Source of the DNA: Sitta carolinensis
Taxonomy: Eukaryota; Chordata; Aves; Passeriformes; Sittidae
Assembly: GCA_032173965.1 (NCBI GenBank)
Contig: CM063287.1
Span: 6,763,859-6,827,858 of the forward strand
Reading direction: 5' to 3'
Length of the DNA stretch: 64,000 nt
Shown here: one piece after another, positions 24,338-36,550 of the stretch
Numbering within the stretch: the first letter of the stretch is position 1
How the letters are laid out: each line of letters begins with the position of its first letter
Position numbers and translations under genes: made by a program
Notes under the pieces: model-generated
Seen by the model: the letters and a program-made list of their open reading frames with translations, nothing else
The model's database searches: none
What the model was told of the DNA's origin: nothing

Positions 24338-24435
24338 GGGGCCAGATTCCGATCCAAGTTACACTGCTCTGGGTCACTGGCCTAATTGCTCCAGTGCTCT
24401 TCATCTAACAGTGTAATTGAGGCAAAGCATTGCCC
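24338..24435. repeat. Ancient hairpin-type repeat, imperfect inverted arms
   Basis: The left arm begins gggccagattccgatccaag and runs to ttacactg at 24,366. The right arm at 24,409-24,435, read on the opposite strand, begins gggcaatgctttgcctcaat and also ends ttacactg. The pattern GGGCCAGATTCTGATC...GTTACACTG with a mirrored second arm is one I know from old amniote interspersed hairpin repeats; I cannot name the family with certainty. Similar half-site fragments may lie near 22,400, 25,050 and 26,935. Confidence 0.45.
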
Positions 24436-27400
24436 TTAGTTTTCCACTGCTTTCAATATTAACTGTGTGTTAGAGAAGTGAGTGATTTCATGATTTGTGC
24501 TTCCACATGTCACTAAACAAAGGAGAGAGACAAACACATCCATTTGAGTTTATTACTATGAACCTTATTCATGTCGGTTTACCTCATTCTTCAGCTGGCA
24601 ACAACTTGTGCCATTCATTGCAGCTGTGTCTTCATCTAAACCAAAAACGTGTTCTCTACTTCAAGTTAAGTCATGTGAATTCAAATGTAGCAAGACGAGG
24701 CAGCCTTGTATTCACATGGGCTTTAATGTGACCTGCCAGCTTGCCTAATCTGCAAGTGTCTTGATCACAAAAGGATTTTTTCATTTAAAATCCACTTCCT
24801 TTCAACAAAGGGAAGCCCAGACAGAAGGGCAAAACTCGCCACTTGCAGGGCAGCAGAGAGAACTCAAGGCTGGGGAACATAGTTTTACTAAGCATTTTCC
24901 TTGAGAAAGAAGGGTGCTCAGCATGAGTGGGCTTTTGTAACTCTCTGGATACCCTGGCAGTCTGCAGCATGAATGAGCATTTCTTTAATTCAGTGCACTG
25001 GCAATTCCTGTGTGCTTTTCACACACTTCTCTTGTAAGGAATGGGATTTGGCTCTGGTTTACACCAGTTTGTGCTTTCTAGCTGTGATTTGAAATGTATT
25101 ACACATTCACAATAGTTCAGGAAATTCTACTTTGTAACTTGAACTGTTTTATTTTACATTTAAATTGTATGCACGTTTCAGAATTGTATGCCTGTTTCAG
25201 ACTTTCTCTCAGGCTCTGACAAATAAGGGATATAGGCGTTTTGAGAGTCCTTTTTTTTGGCAGGAGTTGTTCTGTTTTGTTTCATTTCTCACTGGTTTCC
25301 TAGGGAAACCAGTCATTGTCAAGGCCTTTAGATGTAGGTCTGCCACTGGTTGACTGTTCCTAACTTTTGAACCTCTGACAAGAGCAGAGAGCTCACAGAT
25401 AACTTAGGTTGCTGCCAGTTTCTTTAAGGCAGGCAAGCATGCAGAAATGAGAAGATCCTGTTAACACTCCTTATCAAGAAGAAAGCTACAATGAGCTCAA
25501 GCTTTTCACTGTTATTAGAATATGAAGATGACACAGTTATAAATATTGTAGTCAAAAGAAATCTTTCAGCAGTCTTCACCACATTGGAATTCACTCCTCA
25601 CTTAGACATGGTATAGCATACTGACCGTGCACATTTATTAAGTCTCAGCTGTAGCTCATCAGCTTCCTGTCCTGATGGCATTTGTGACAGAAGTCTCCTG
25701 TAGGTTATCTAATGAAACTTGTCTAATGAAGAGGAGAAAACTCAAAGTGAAGTTTTGATGTAATTAAGTTAAAAGAAACCTACAACAATTCTAAAAACAT
25801 CAGATTCAAATCCATTGTCCTCAATAACTCTCCAATTGCTTTTTAAAAAAAGCGCAGCTCAGTTGGATGCTTAAAATAGTTCCCATTACAAATTTTCCTG
25901 TAGTCTTATTATGCAGGCTATCAACAGACATTGGACTGCAACAATGGCACCAATCATGATCACAAGACAAAAAGTGATTAGCTATAGAGGAATAGCTGCA
26001 CAGCCTTCCACAAATTCATAATGCCAAACAAGTCCCCTTGGGTATAGTACTTAAAAAGAATTCATATTTAGATTAATTTTTCACCTTTTGGATCTGGAGC
26101 ATTTAAAAGCATCTCAAGGAATGCTTTCCAGTTCCCACACCCTACTATATGAGCTAATCTAATAATCATCCTGAGATACACTGAAGGATTTAGCTTCCCT
26201 CTCTGGCTTCCATCTCCAGCACTGCACGCTTGCACGAGGGCAGACAGCCCCACCAGGCAGCCTAGGGGGTTCCCTGGTGGTCTGCTCAAGGAAGCAACAC
26301 AGAAACCAGCTGAGCATTACAGAATATACGAAAATAGAAAAAGGAGACTCACTATACGTGGAGATCATGGTTCTGTCTTCCCTGCACTTGTCCAGTCATG
26401 AGAAAGCACAGAATACTAGATATGTTCCCACCACACAAGTCATGCTGGGCCACCTGGCTACCTGATGTGTCACAAAACCTGAAATTAAACTCATGCTCTA
26501 GAAAGGCTGCTCTACTCAGATCCCTGGATATCAAGTATGATTTAAGAACTCCATGCTACCTAAACAGTGACAAGGGAAGCACAGAAGTGACATATTCTTT
26601 GTGTCAGGCTCCCAAAGCATGGCACAGAGACATTCACAGACAGAAGAAACAAAGAATTGCGCTGGAGTTTCAGGTGCCTCCATCTATGGGGGAAAGAAGG
26701 CAACCTCTACACATGGGCAGAGGTGAGACAGTCACAATAAATGGCATGAGAAGTCTTACTGCCCAAACCTGACCTTTCATGAAGAGTAAGGTGGTAGCTG
26801 TGTCATCAGAGCACAGGTAACACTGGCTAAAATTCCAGTATGTTCCACACAAGAGGGATATAACTTCCCTGAGATCTATTGGAATCAGTGAGCAGTCAGA
26901 GGGGATTTTCAGTTCCTGTGATTAGAGATATGTCTTGGAGTTACACCAGAAGTGTAAAGGCTAGAAGTTCATCAGAAACATTAGTGCTCTGAAAGTCAGA
27001 TGCTTGCTACTCAATATTTATATAAAATTACCAGCATAAAGTTCATAATGAAAGGGTAAGTGCATAGTATTTACCTTATGTCATCACATGGAAGATGGAC
27101 CTTAGTAGCACTAAAAAATACAATCTGCTGCACATCCTGTTTTTAATTTTATCTCTTCCTTTATATAAACTCACATAAAATTTCCCTTTACATAAGTTGC
27201 ATTAAAAAGAACAACAGCACAGCATGAGTCACTCCACAGATACTTGTACACTACAATTTACAGCTGGCCAAGACTAAAAGAGCCTTTTAACATCTTTTTA
27301 TCTTGCTTATTTTGAAGTCCAAATGTTTTCAACTATGAGTACACATAGAAGAGAACTTTAAAAAATGCTCAGAATAATCTTTTAAAAATGTTATTTCTAG

Positions 27401-30400
27401 CCAAAAGTTAAATGCAGATTATAAAAACAGGTTAAATATATAAAAAAAATATATAAACCTATCTTATAAAAAAAGACAGATTAAATCCAGACAAACTGCA
27501 GCTTATAGAGAAAAATTCAAAATGAGATGCCTGTCTGTATGAAATAAGATAGAACACACACACCAAAGACCAGGAAAATACAGCACTTGTAAGATCTTAA
27601 TCATGCCACATTATGAATGCAAATTGGTTTTTACACAAAGTCTTACTGAAGCCAATGGAACAGCTTTTTATGGGAAAGAAATTTATGGGATGCTTTGATC
27701 ATAGCAAACCAAAGAATTCTCTTAACAAGAGGGCTTGGATATACAAAGCTTAATATGGCAATTCCTTTAACTGTGCTTCTCCTAGAGCTGCCAGCTGGGA
27801 ATGACTTCCTCCAATATTGAAGAAATAAACTCCAGACTCCACTCCATACTAGGAACTAAGAGTACAACCCTGATAATACTTTCTATCACTCTGCAGGAAT
27901 GAAAGAACAACACTAAACTAGTTTTAAGGCTTCCCATTCTTGGCAGCAGCTACACCTGTCAAGATTCAGAGAAACACTTGTTAGGTTATGAAAACAGTAC
28001 AGCTAATCATTGCTTTTGGAAACATCCATGCAAAACACCTTGTTCATTCAGGCAGAAATAAAACAAGAACACTCTGCGAACAATAAACCAAAAACAACTA
28101 ATGATTCGACTACAAACACCACTGTGAAAACTGATTCAGTTACAAACACTGCAATGAATTCTAACCAAATCTTCTGTGCTGAAGGAAAAAACCTCAAGGT
28201 CAAATAGAGAATGCTCCACTGTGGAACAAACCCTAGTGAGGAAATCACACAAAGTGATCCTGGAGCAGAGTTTCCTTTAGTTCCAACTGCCTAAACACTG
28301 TCTCTGTTCATAGGTTTCTATAGTAGTGACATATTTTATACACATATGCTCTACTGGCAGTGTTAGTACTATTTCTCCAGACATGTTTACAAATTTTTGA
28401 AGAAAGTGGTCTGCAAGAAAAATGCTTAAAAATTCTGTCAAAAGAGAACTGAAGACATAGTTTAAGCCTGTGGGCTGTGTTTAACCAGAATTAAATACAG
28501 CCTTCAGGTCACAAAAAACATGAAAGGCCATGCATGCTGGCAGGACGGAAGAAGTACCTACTGTCTTGAGTGGGCTAAGAAAAACTCACACTGGGAGGAC
28601 TTTTAAAGATTACGTCCTCAGTCAGGGAGGAATATACCACAGCTTCTTCAGCAGTTGCACAAATGGGACTGAAAACTACCTTTTGTCAGAAAAGGCAGAG
28701 CCCTCAAACCTGCTGTTTAGAAGCCATGAACAATAAAAGATGGAGGAAATTACAAGGAATGGGTAAAGGAGGAGATATTTCTAGATTCTAGGGGAAAAAA
28801 ATGGAAAAATAATCAGGCAGAGAAGTCCCAGAATGAAAAAACGAAGTCAGGAAGACAGGCTTCAGCAAGGCTTTGGAGACAACAGAACACAACAATGCCT
28901 GACTGGAACCCCTTCAAAACTCAATGATGAAATACTAGAGAAATCTAAATAAGAATATGATAGTCTGTCCTCAACACACCTTACATGACAGAAGGGATAC
29001 TCTGCTTGTTACAGAAGCTGTGGCTCTGGGACCAGGAACCTCACCGGAAAGCTGTTGGAAAGACTGAATTTGCCTTCTGGGGGTACTCTGACCTAGGTCA
29101 TACAGGCAGAATGACAGAGTAAATCATGAATTTGGAAATATGAGCTCAGAACTCTCACAAGAGGTGGTAGAGCCACCAGATTAGTAGGCTGAGAAGAAAA
29201 TTGCTAGTAAAATAGAAAAATCTAGTTTAAGATGAAAGAGATGGATTAGACAGTAATGGCTTAACTCTTCTTCAATAAAAGCAGCTTAGTCTTTGAGATT
29301 TACAGAAGATATATGAAATTTTAAGTGAGGGGTGGGCTTGGCTTCTTCTTCTAGGGGACTGCTTCTCACATGCTGGAGGGGTTAGAATTTCTCTTCTCTA
29401 AATGATTTTTCCTGCCATTGCAGTCACAGAGAACAACTGATCTGCAGGGCTGAGCCAGGGCTGGCAGAGGTGAGACTGACATAGGGAAAAACAAGTAAGG
29501 AGCTCATGTGTCCACTGGACCACCAGAGAGCCTGTGGCCAGTCCCAGGCTTTGTGCCCTTGTGAATGATCTAAAGAGATCACTTTTTTGTAGTGCAGACA
29601 ACACTAAACAGAAGGAGCTGCAAGCACAAGATGGCTTAGAAGCATAGGCAGGAACTGCTACAATGGATGTGGTTACAGAATAAATAAAAGAATGCATCTG
29701 GGATCTCTAATCTGAAACAAACACAAAGAAGAAGGAACATACACAGGAGACGATGATTAAAGTGCTTTAAGTACAAAATTGACTAGAAATTAACTACAAA
29801 AGCTATATTATATGTTTAAGTTTCAACCCAGCAATATCAGCACTGGGAAAGAACAGTGATTCTGTAGGTAAATCTAGCTTAATTACACATCAAGCATTTC
29901 AGTAGCTTTATAAAAGATCTCACAGAGTTACAGTAATGAAAAATTGAATGAAAAGGGGCAGAAATAGAATGGCAGGCAAAATACAAAGTGCTAATAATAA
30001 TATATAACTTGGTCATTGCCAGACAAAATAGCCCCATAATCAATTATGCAGGTTTGGGCATCATAAAGCTCTAAAAGAAGATGAGCAGGAAGAGGGAAGG
30101 AAAATAACCCTAAAAATTCATGAATACAGAGAAGAATTTGGATGACTACATTTCTTGACACCAGGATGCTGAATAGCCAGTTTCCAGCAAAGCCTTGCTA
30201 CTTAGTGACACCATTACTTATGATATAAATCAAGACAGGATGAAATACTTGCTGAAGTGGAAGACATAGCAAATCATTAGTTTTCTTATCTTCCACAACT
30301 CTAAAGATCATTCATGAAGACTTGTTGCTTGGCTCCATTTAGTTGGCTCCATTTTTCTGTTCTAACAACAAGGACCATGTAAAATCTTAGTCTCTAGCAA

Positions 30401-30509
30401 GGATGTAAAGCTAACACAATAATTAGTATTTTTATTTGCAGCAAGAGAGCTTTTGAAGTGATGCACTAGATTTTTAAATTCTACCTGAAACAGCATTATC
30501 ATTTGTATA

Positions 30510-30568
30510 TAAAAAAAAAAAAAAAGAAAAAAAAAAAAAGAAAAGAAAAAAAAAGGTAAAAAAAAAAG
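30510..30568. repeat. A-rich tract
   Basis: Runs of A are interrupted by single G or short GG/T in PHYHIPL intron 1. It may be a decayed poly(A) tail or simple repeat; no retroposon body was recognised. Confidence 0.9.
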
Positions 30569-31916
30569 TTCAGCCAGGTTAGACATAATTCTATGGAAGA
30601 AATATATTTCTTAGTTGGCCATTCCACCACTCTAGACCCTAGAAAGGTGATATGGTTTGCATTTTGAAGAGAGTGAATTTAAATCTCCAAATTTGCAGCT
30701 GGGGAGAGGAAAAACAGGCATAACTCTGAACATTGTGTCCTATCAAAATATCACAAATACAAGCACTTCTCTATTATGCTGGACACAGAAAATATAAACT
30801 GTGCTCAGAAGTGTCATACTTTTAAAAAAATTCCAAACAACTATTCAACAACAAAGATTCAGGACACTAATAATTACTGTGAAATTTGTGTCCCTCAGTT
30901 GTCCCTCATGTGGTAGACTACCTAGATATTTGATTTTTTTCCCATCTCTCAGACACACATGATGACATTTCAGAAATAGCAGTGATACTGCTCCATAATG
31001 CCAGAAAGGGGATTTGAAGATTGCATCCAGAGACTGGATGATGCCACTTTATCCCTTCTGTTTGAAAGGTGAATGCATACACAATATGGCAATGAAAATC
31101 CCAATTAATGAACTCCAGAAAAATATTCTGAATCCTCCAATAAATCCAACATGATAATAAACTCCTGAAACAAATTAGAAAGCATGGGACATGCTCAAAT
31201 AACATGAAAAGCCAAAGATGCAAGCTGTTTACATAAACCAGAAATGACATCTTAGCTTATATGATGTAATGTTTTTATACAAGCCTGGTAGACTAAACAG
31301 TTGTGATGGTGCCAAGTGTTTGGAAGGTGATGAAATTGATTGAAACTGGCCAAGACAACAGCTCCAGCTCTGATCTTCATGCCTAAATACTACCTTTAAA
31401 TATATGAAGGCAGAAAAAAAGATTAAAAGCACTTTAGTGAGACTGTATAGATTCAAGCCATTGATGGTTAGAAAATACCAGAATGAAGCATGCTTAAATA
31501 ACCTTAAATTGGACACTTTGTTTAGATTATGATATAGCCTTTAACTGCATGATTATGCACTAATTTTTCCACATAAATTCTGATTCATTCAGCATACATT
31601 ATGAATAGTGCGTACATAATGAACTATTTTTCTTGTAACAGCTATTTGCTTTTGTTCAGTGGGTAGTCCCAGGACTTATTTGCTACACATTATTCATATT
31701 CTTCTCTGAAAACAAAATCATGAATTTCATCATGGGTTTTTCCATGCACCTCATGGGTTTTCCAGGCTACTACAGCGTCTGTCTGATTAACAAACATTCA
31801 TTAGTTTATTTTGAAAACAGTGCTGTGAGGGGAGGAAGCAATATGCTTCCACTTTACACATGGAAAACTGAGGCACAGGAAAGTTACTTAATGTGGTTGA
31901 TGTTCTCTTCAAAGCC

Positions 31917-31935
31917 TTTTTTTTTTTTTTTTTAA
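31917..31935. repeat. poly(T) run
   Basis: A T run of about 18 nt at the left edge of a pyrimidine-rich kilobase (31.9-32.8 kb). Confidence 0.85.
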
Positions 31936-32459
31936 GTCCTACTCTCAGAGAAGTCAGCAGGAGCCATTGACTCTAGGTACTTCATGGGACCCTTCTCTGC
32001 TGGCAAATGAACAGGAGAATTTGTCATCCTGGGGTTGTGTGTGGCTTTGGAAGATGTCATGCACTGACACACATTGACCCTTCTCTGGCAGTCACACCAA
32101 AGCATGGCCTCTTCTGCCCTGTTCCTTGCACTTGTTCCTGTTCCTTTCCTTCTTCCCCAGTCACGTTTCAAAAGTCCTGTTCTTTGTTCCTAAGGCTGTC
32201 CTTTCAGTCCCAGTCTCTCTGCCCAGCAAGTCCTAGTTCCACTTTTTTACTCCTGAGCTTTGTTGTCCAAACTTCCCAGTAACCCCCTCTTGTACTTCTC
32301 ATTCTTCAAATTAATCTGTGTGCACATGCCCTCACTTGCTTTCCCCCCAGCTTTACTTCCCTGGGCATGCTACCTGAACTTAGATTACCTTCCTTGTTCC
32401 TTTATCTTCTTTTTCTATTCTCATTCAGGGTTATTTTGTCCAATTCCCATTTATCCTAG

Positions 32460-32820
32460 TCCCCATCTTGCAAGTTTCCCGTTCTTCTGCCCTTGACCAG
32501 CCACAGCCTCTAGTCTGCCAGCACCTCCAGGGCCAGTTTTCTTGCCTGACCACCTCGTCTGTGCACCCCAAGTTCCAGCATCCTCTTGGAAGGTTTGTGT
32601 CTCTGCTCTTCTCCTTTCTGCAGTTTGACAGGCATGGTTTTGATAGGTGTCTTCTGCTTCCCTGTGTCGATGCCAGTGAAGGGCAGGGGGCGTGGATGAT
32701 GGCGTTACCGCTCTCGGCCTGCCGGGACCCACAGCCGCAGTGCATCATCTGTAGGGGGAGCACGGCACGGCCACGGAGGAGCTTCGGGAGATTCAGCCGC
32801 TGACATCCAAGACCCTTCTA
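32460..32820. other. GC-richer, CpG-containing patch in intron 1
   Basis: A C/T-rich stretch passes into a short CpG-containing block (about 32,690-32,820) inside AT-rich intron. Overlapping open frames on both strands are a side effect of composition; none is recognisable. It could be an enhancer, an old repeat or a non-coding exon; no single reading is supported. Confidence 0.3.
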
Positions 32821-34481
32821 CCACGCCGGTGAAAAGCTTGGTTTTTTCCATGACTTATGGTTTTCTGACATCAGCTATATTTCCATAGCATTGGCGTGCT
32901 CAGGGCACAAAAGACATCCATTCATCTACTCAAGGTTTAATCCCCAGGTAAGGCTAGTACAAATTTTATAAAAAGGTCACTAGGATGTTCAGCACTGATT
33001 AAACATTCATTCCTGGCCTAAGCTTACAGAAGTATGGCTACAGTATTCAAATATGGCAAAGAAAATAATAAATGCTACACTTTGTCCTATTCACAGAGTG
33101 AGTTCAAGAGGGTTCTGAGGAACTACACATTAGACTGCACATCAGACTGAGCTGTGCAATTAGACCCATGTAAAAGAATAAGAGAAAACAATGCAAGATG
33201 CCTTTGAAAATAACAGCACATAACTAGTCATTTACAATGCTGCATTCACTTTGAACTAAATCTTATCAGGAGTTTTTAATCTAAAAAAATATTTCCAAAG
33301 TGCATATATTTATTATCTCTTATTTAACATTTGTACGTTTTTAAATGGCTTTGATTCATTAAGAGAGATGCAATGCCTGCAAAAACAACACTGAAAGAAA
33401 CCCAGAAAAAATCCAAAAATAGATTGAACTGTCATGATATTATTAATTGTTTACTCCAGTTTCTAGATTTGTGGCTCCTTTATATACCTTCACAGAAGGT
33501 ATAACCCAGTTTGCTGAATATAAAACATCTCAATATTAATCCTCTCATCTTAGAAACCAAGAAAAATATTTCGCTATCTACATAAATTTTCCATTACTGC
33601 TTATGCTTTTACTGCAGCAGTGCTTGCAATTCCAACTAAGTGTATTGCAGAATTTGTCATAGTTGCAAGCATAATGTTATGGTTTCACTGGCTGTCTTTA
33701 CAGTTACTACAGCTTAAAGACCAAGGACATTTTCAGAATATGAAAATCTAGCATATTTATAATTTACTATGTGTAATACATTGCAATTTATCACAAGACT
33801 TTGTTGAAGCTCAGTGATGCCAATCACCTTAAGAACATCACCCTTTTAACAAAGATACCCTAAAATAAATTGCAAGTATTTATAATACGAATGTACCCAT
33901 GTACCCACTCAGGATCTAAATGTATGGTGTGTACATTTGTACACTTATCTCAAAGATGAATGCCTTATCCTTTGCTTCCTTGTTTTGTGTTTCCATTAAA
34001 ACAAGCTTTTTGATGCATAAGTGCCACCTGTAGGAAATGCTGGAGTATGCTCAAGAGCAGCTCTGTGCCAACTGAGGCACTGAGTTGTCTCTGCCATCCC
34101 CAGCATAGGCACCTCCTTTGGAAATTCAGCCACGTACTGAGGAAGCAACGGCCCTGGATGATGGCAGCTTGCTTGATGAAGGCTAGTTTGTAAAGCCACA
34201 TCTACAGGAAAGTTGTTGTTTTCCAGTGGAGTCTAATCAAAAAGGATCTAATGAAAAATACTACATTTTTCCATTTGTTTGTCTGTATAACATTAATCCA
34301 TAGGAACCAAGAAGTCCTTCAGTATTGTATGTTGATCCAAATAGCCATGATTAATACAGACTACTTTACTAAAATTACTTAAGATACACAGATATCTAAG
34401 ACTGCATAATTTATCTATTTTTAATTATATCTACCATTAAATAAAAGGAATGTATATGTCAAAAAGTGTTTTAACAAAAAT

Positions 34482-34523
34482 ACCCAGTGTAATCTAGTGT
34501 AACATAGTGTACCCAGTGTAACA
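34482..34523. repeat. Short tandem repeat, 10-11 bp unit
   Basis: About four imperfect copies of a unit ending AGTGTAA (acccagtgtaa, tctagtgtaa, catagtgt, acccagtgtaa). Confidence 0.75.
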
Positions 34524-35972
34524 GTGCAGTTTCCTGTGGCAGTGAGTAAGGCATGAATGGATGGAAGTGCGCATCTTAATTCCAATATTAAAAGAAAAAA
34601 TCAAATTATTTCTAATGTAGCTAGAAAAATAATGCTGATAAAAAAACCTGATACTGATAAAAATAACTGAGACTTTTCAATGCCTTACGATTTTTTTTAA
34701 TATTACAAGAAAAATAAAGACTTACTAAAATTCAGCTTTTTAAATGTTAGAGTCTGCCTAGGCCAAAAAAGTGAAGTATTTAATCCAAATTTGTAAAAAA
34801 TAACAGAGAAAACTGGCCTGTCTCCCTCTATAGTTTTTAGCAGTTATGCTCCAAAAATACATTCGCCACAGGGAAATATTTTCATTAATTCAACTGTACC
34901 AATCACTGATACAGCATCCCCATTCCTCAGTACATTTACTAGGTAACATGAATTCCACACCCAAAGCATATTTTGCATCCAAAAATGAGAAGTTATTTTT
35001 AAGAATTCAATGGGAAATGACAAGATAGAAATTATCTGCTATACGAGAACAAATTATATGCCACTCTACGAAAAAATATTAGTTCATCGTTTGACAGCCA
35101 GTGAGTCTGTTTAGTTTGGCCAGCCACAGTTGTATACAAACGACACGTCTCTCCTCTCCCCTAGTAAGCCGTCAGCGTCGCTTCGAGCACGTACACTTGT
35201 TTTGGCTGTCCCTCGTCACCACCTGACATTCATCTACTTGCTTCAACACAGACGACCTTTAGCACCCGCAGCAGCTACTCTGATCCGATCCCAAACTTCA
35301 CCCTCCCGTCGGGGGGAGCGGGCGCGGCGGGAGCGCGGCGCAGGCTCTGCCGGCCGCTGCTGTCCGCGGTGCTGAACCGCCTCCCGCCCGGGCTCCCCCG
35401 CGCCCCGCCGGGCGAGCCGCAGGCTCGGGCCGCTGGCCGCCTCGTGGCTCTCACGAGGGACCGGCAACAAGTCTGGCCGCTTGTCCACGGCAGCCGGCAC
35501 ATCCCCCCGTCTATCTGAAGCACGGGAATTGCCCTGTAATACAAAGGACTTTGGAGATCGCGGGCAACAAAACCCCACCAGGGCCACTAGCCCATGCCTA
35601 GCTCCGGACTCTCCGCAGCTCGGGCTCTGGCTCTCGTTGCTGCCTCTCTCAGAACAAGCCCGGGCGTCCATTCCTGGCAGGGGCAGGGTTGTGCACCAGG
35701 CTTGCCCGGGGTAATCGCACCGCAACGCCAGGCACGGTTTAGGGAGCGGCGGTTTTCCCTCCCTTCCCTCCAGCAAGGTGCAACCTTCTCTTCTTTTGTT
35801 CTCAATGGCAGGAGGGTGGCGGCAGCGCGGGAGGTGTGGGGAACACTTGCACCCACAAATTCAAGGGGGATAACAAAGAACCATACGACGCGCGGATTAA
35901 TTTGCATTAGCATCCATGAGGGCAGCAGCATTTTACGTCTGCAGGGATTAGCCGCGTCGAGCCCGGGCTTAC

Positions 35973-36078
35973 CGTCCCTATCGCAGAGCTGAATCGCCTC
36001 CAGGCTGAGGTTCTTGATCACCTCCTCGCAGGGGCTCGTGGGGCTGCTCATGGTATGCGCCAGGCGCGGAGCCTCCAT
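35973..36078 (-). CDS. PHYHIPL: PHYHIPL coding exon 1 with start codon
   Basis: The exon encodes residues 1-35 plus the first base of Gly36: MEAPRLAHTMSSPTSP, then CEEVIKNLSLEAIQLCDRD. The donor is gtaagc. The first ATG (36076-36078) has a G at -3 and a G at +4, a good Kozak context, and aligns with the mammalian N-terminus. A second in-frame Met is residue 10. No ATG on this strand lies within about 250 nt upstream. The exon sits inside a CpG island. Confidence 0.95.
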
Positions 36079-36293
36079 CGCGCCCCTCGCCGCTGCCTGC
36101 TGTGGCTTGGCCGGGGGCTGGGGCTGGGGCTGGCCGGCTCCGGTGCAGAGCCGCGCGGCAGCGCTTCCCGGCGCCGCCCGGCTCGGCTGCGAGCGCTCGG
36201 CGGAGGAGGCGGGCGAGGAGCGGATTTGTCACCGCAGCGAGCCGGGGAGGGGGCAGCAGCGAGGCGGGCGCCCGGCGCGCCCCGGCAGCCGCG

Positions 36294-36299
36294 TTTAAA
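36294..36299 (-). promoter_or_regulatory. PHYHIPL: Candidate TTTAAA core-promoter element
   Basis: On the - strand the context is CCCCTTTAAACGCGG, the only A/T hexamer in a long GC-rich block. It lies about 215 bp upstream of the PHYHIPL ATG. If it acts as a TATA-like box, initiation would fall near 36,262-36,270 and the 5' UTR would be about 190 nt, free of upstream ATGs. Confidence 0.35.
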
Positions 36300-36550
36300 G
36301 GGGCCGCGGCCGCCGCCTCGGAACCGTCCCTTCCCCCTCCGCTCCTTATGTAACGGCGGCCTCGTCTCCACGGGAAGCTCCTGGGGAGTCCAACCCCTCC
36401 GGGTCAGGCCCTGCGAACGGCCGGTCCGGGTTCCAGCCGGCCCTGCCCCGAGCACGGCTGCCACCGCCGCGGGCGTGGTTTGTTTCGAGGTTACTCCTTA
36501 ACCACCCCCAAGCCACCGTTAGCGACTCCCTTCCCTAAGCGCGCAGCCCA

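Larger units (their letters stand above)
35290..36550 (-). promoter_or_regulatory. PHYHIPL: CpG island with PHYHIPL promoter and exon 1
   Basis: About 1.25 kb of GC-rich, CpG-dense DNA with several GC boxes (GGGCGG/CCGCCC types, for example near 35,388, 36,173 and 36,265) surrounds exon 1. This is the usual promoter class for a gene like this. The density falls off sharply on both sides. The overlapping open frames in both directions come from the base composition and are not genes. An antisense or divergent transcript toward the right is possible but not shown. Confidence 0.85.

Noticed and set aside
33965..34201. 78-codon - strand frame (MWLYKLAFIKQ...) as a possible pseudogene fragment
   Set aside because: No family resemblance could be recognised, an overlapping frame on the same strand is equally open, and no splice or poly(A) context supports it.
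35243..36501. Long overlapping open frames on both strands around the CpG island (up to about 177 codons)
   Set aside because: They are Ala/Arg/Pro/Gly-rich frames produced by GC-rich sequence with few stop codons. Only the short exon-1 frame on the - strand matches a known protein.
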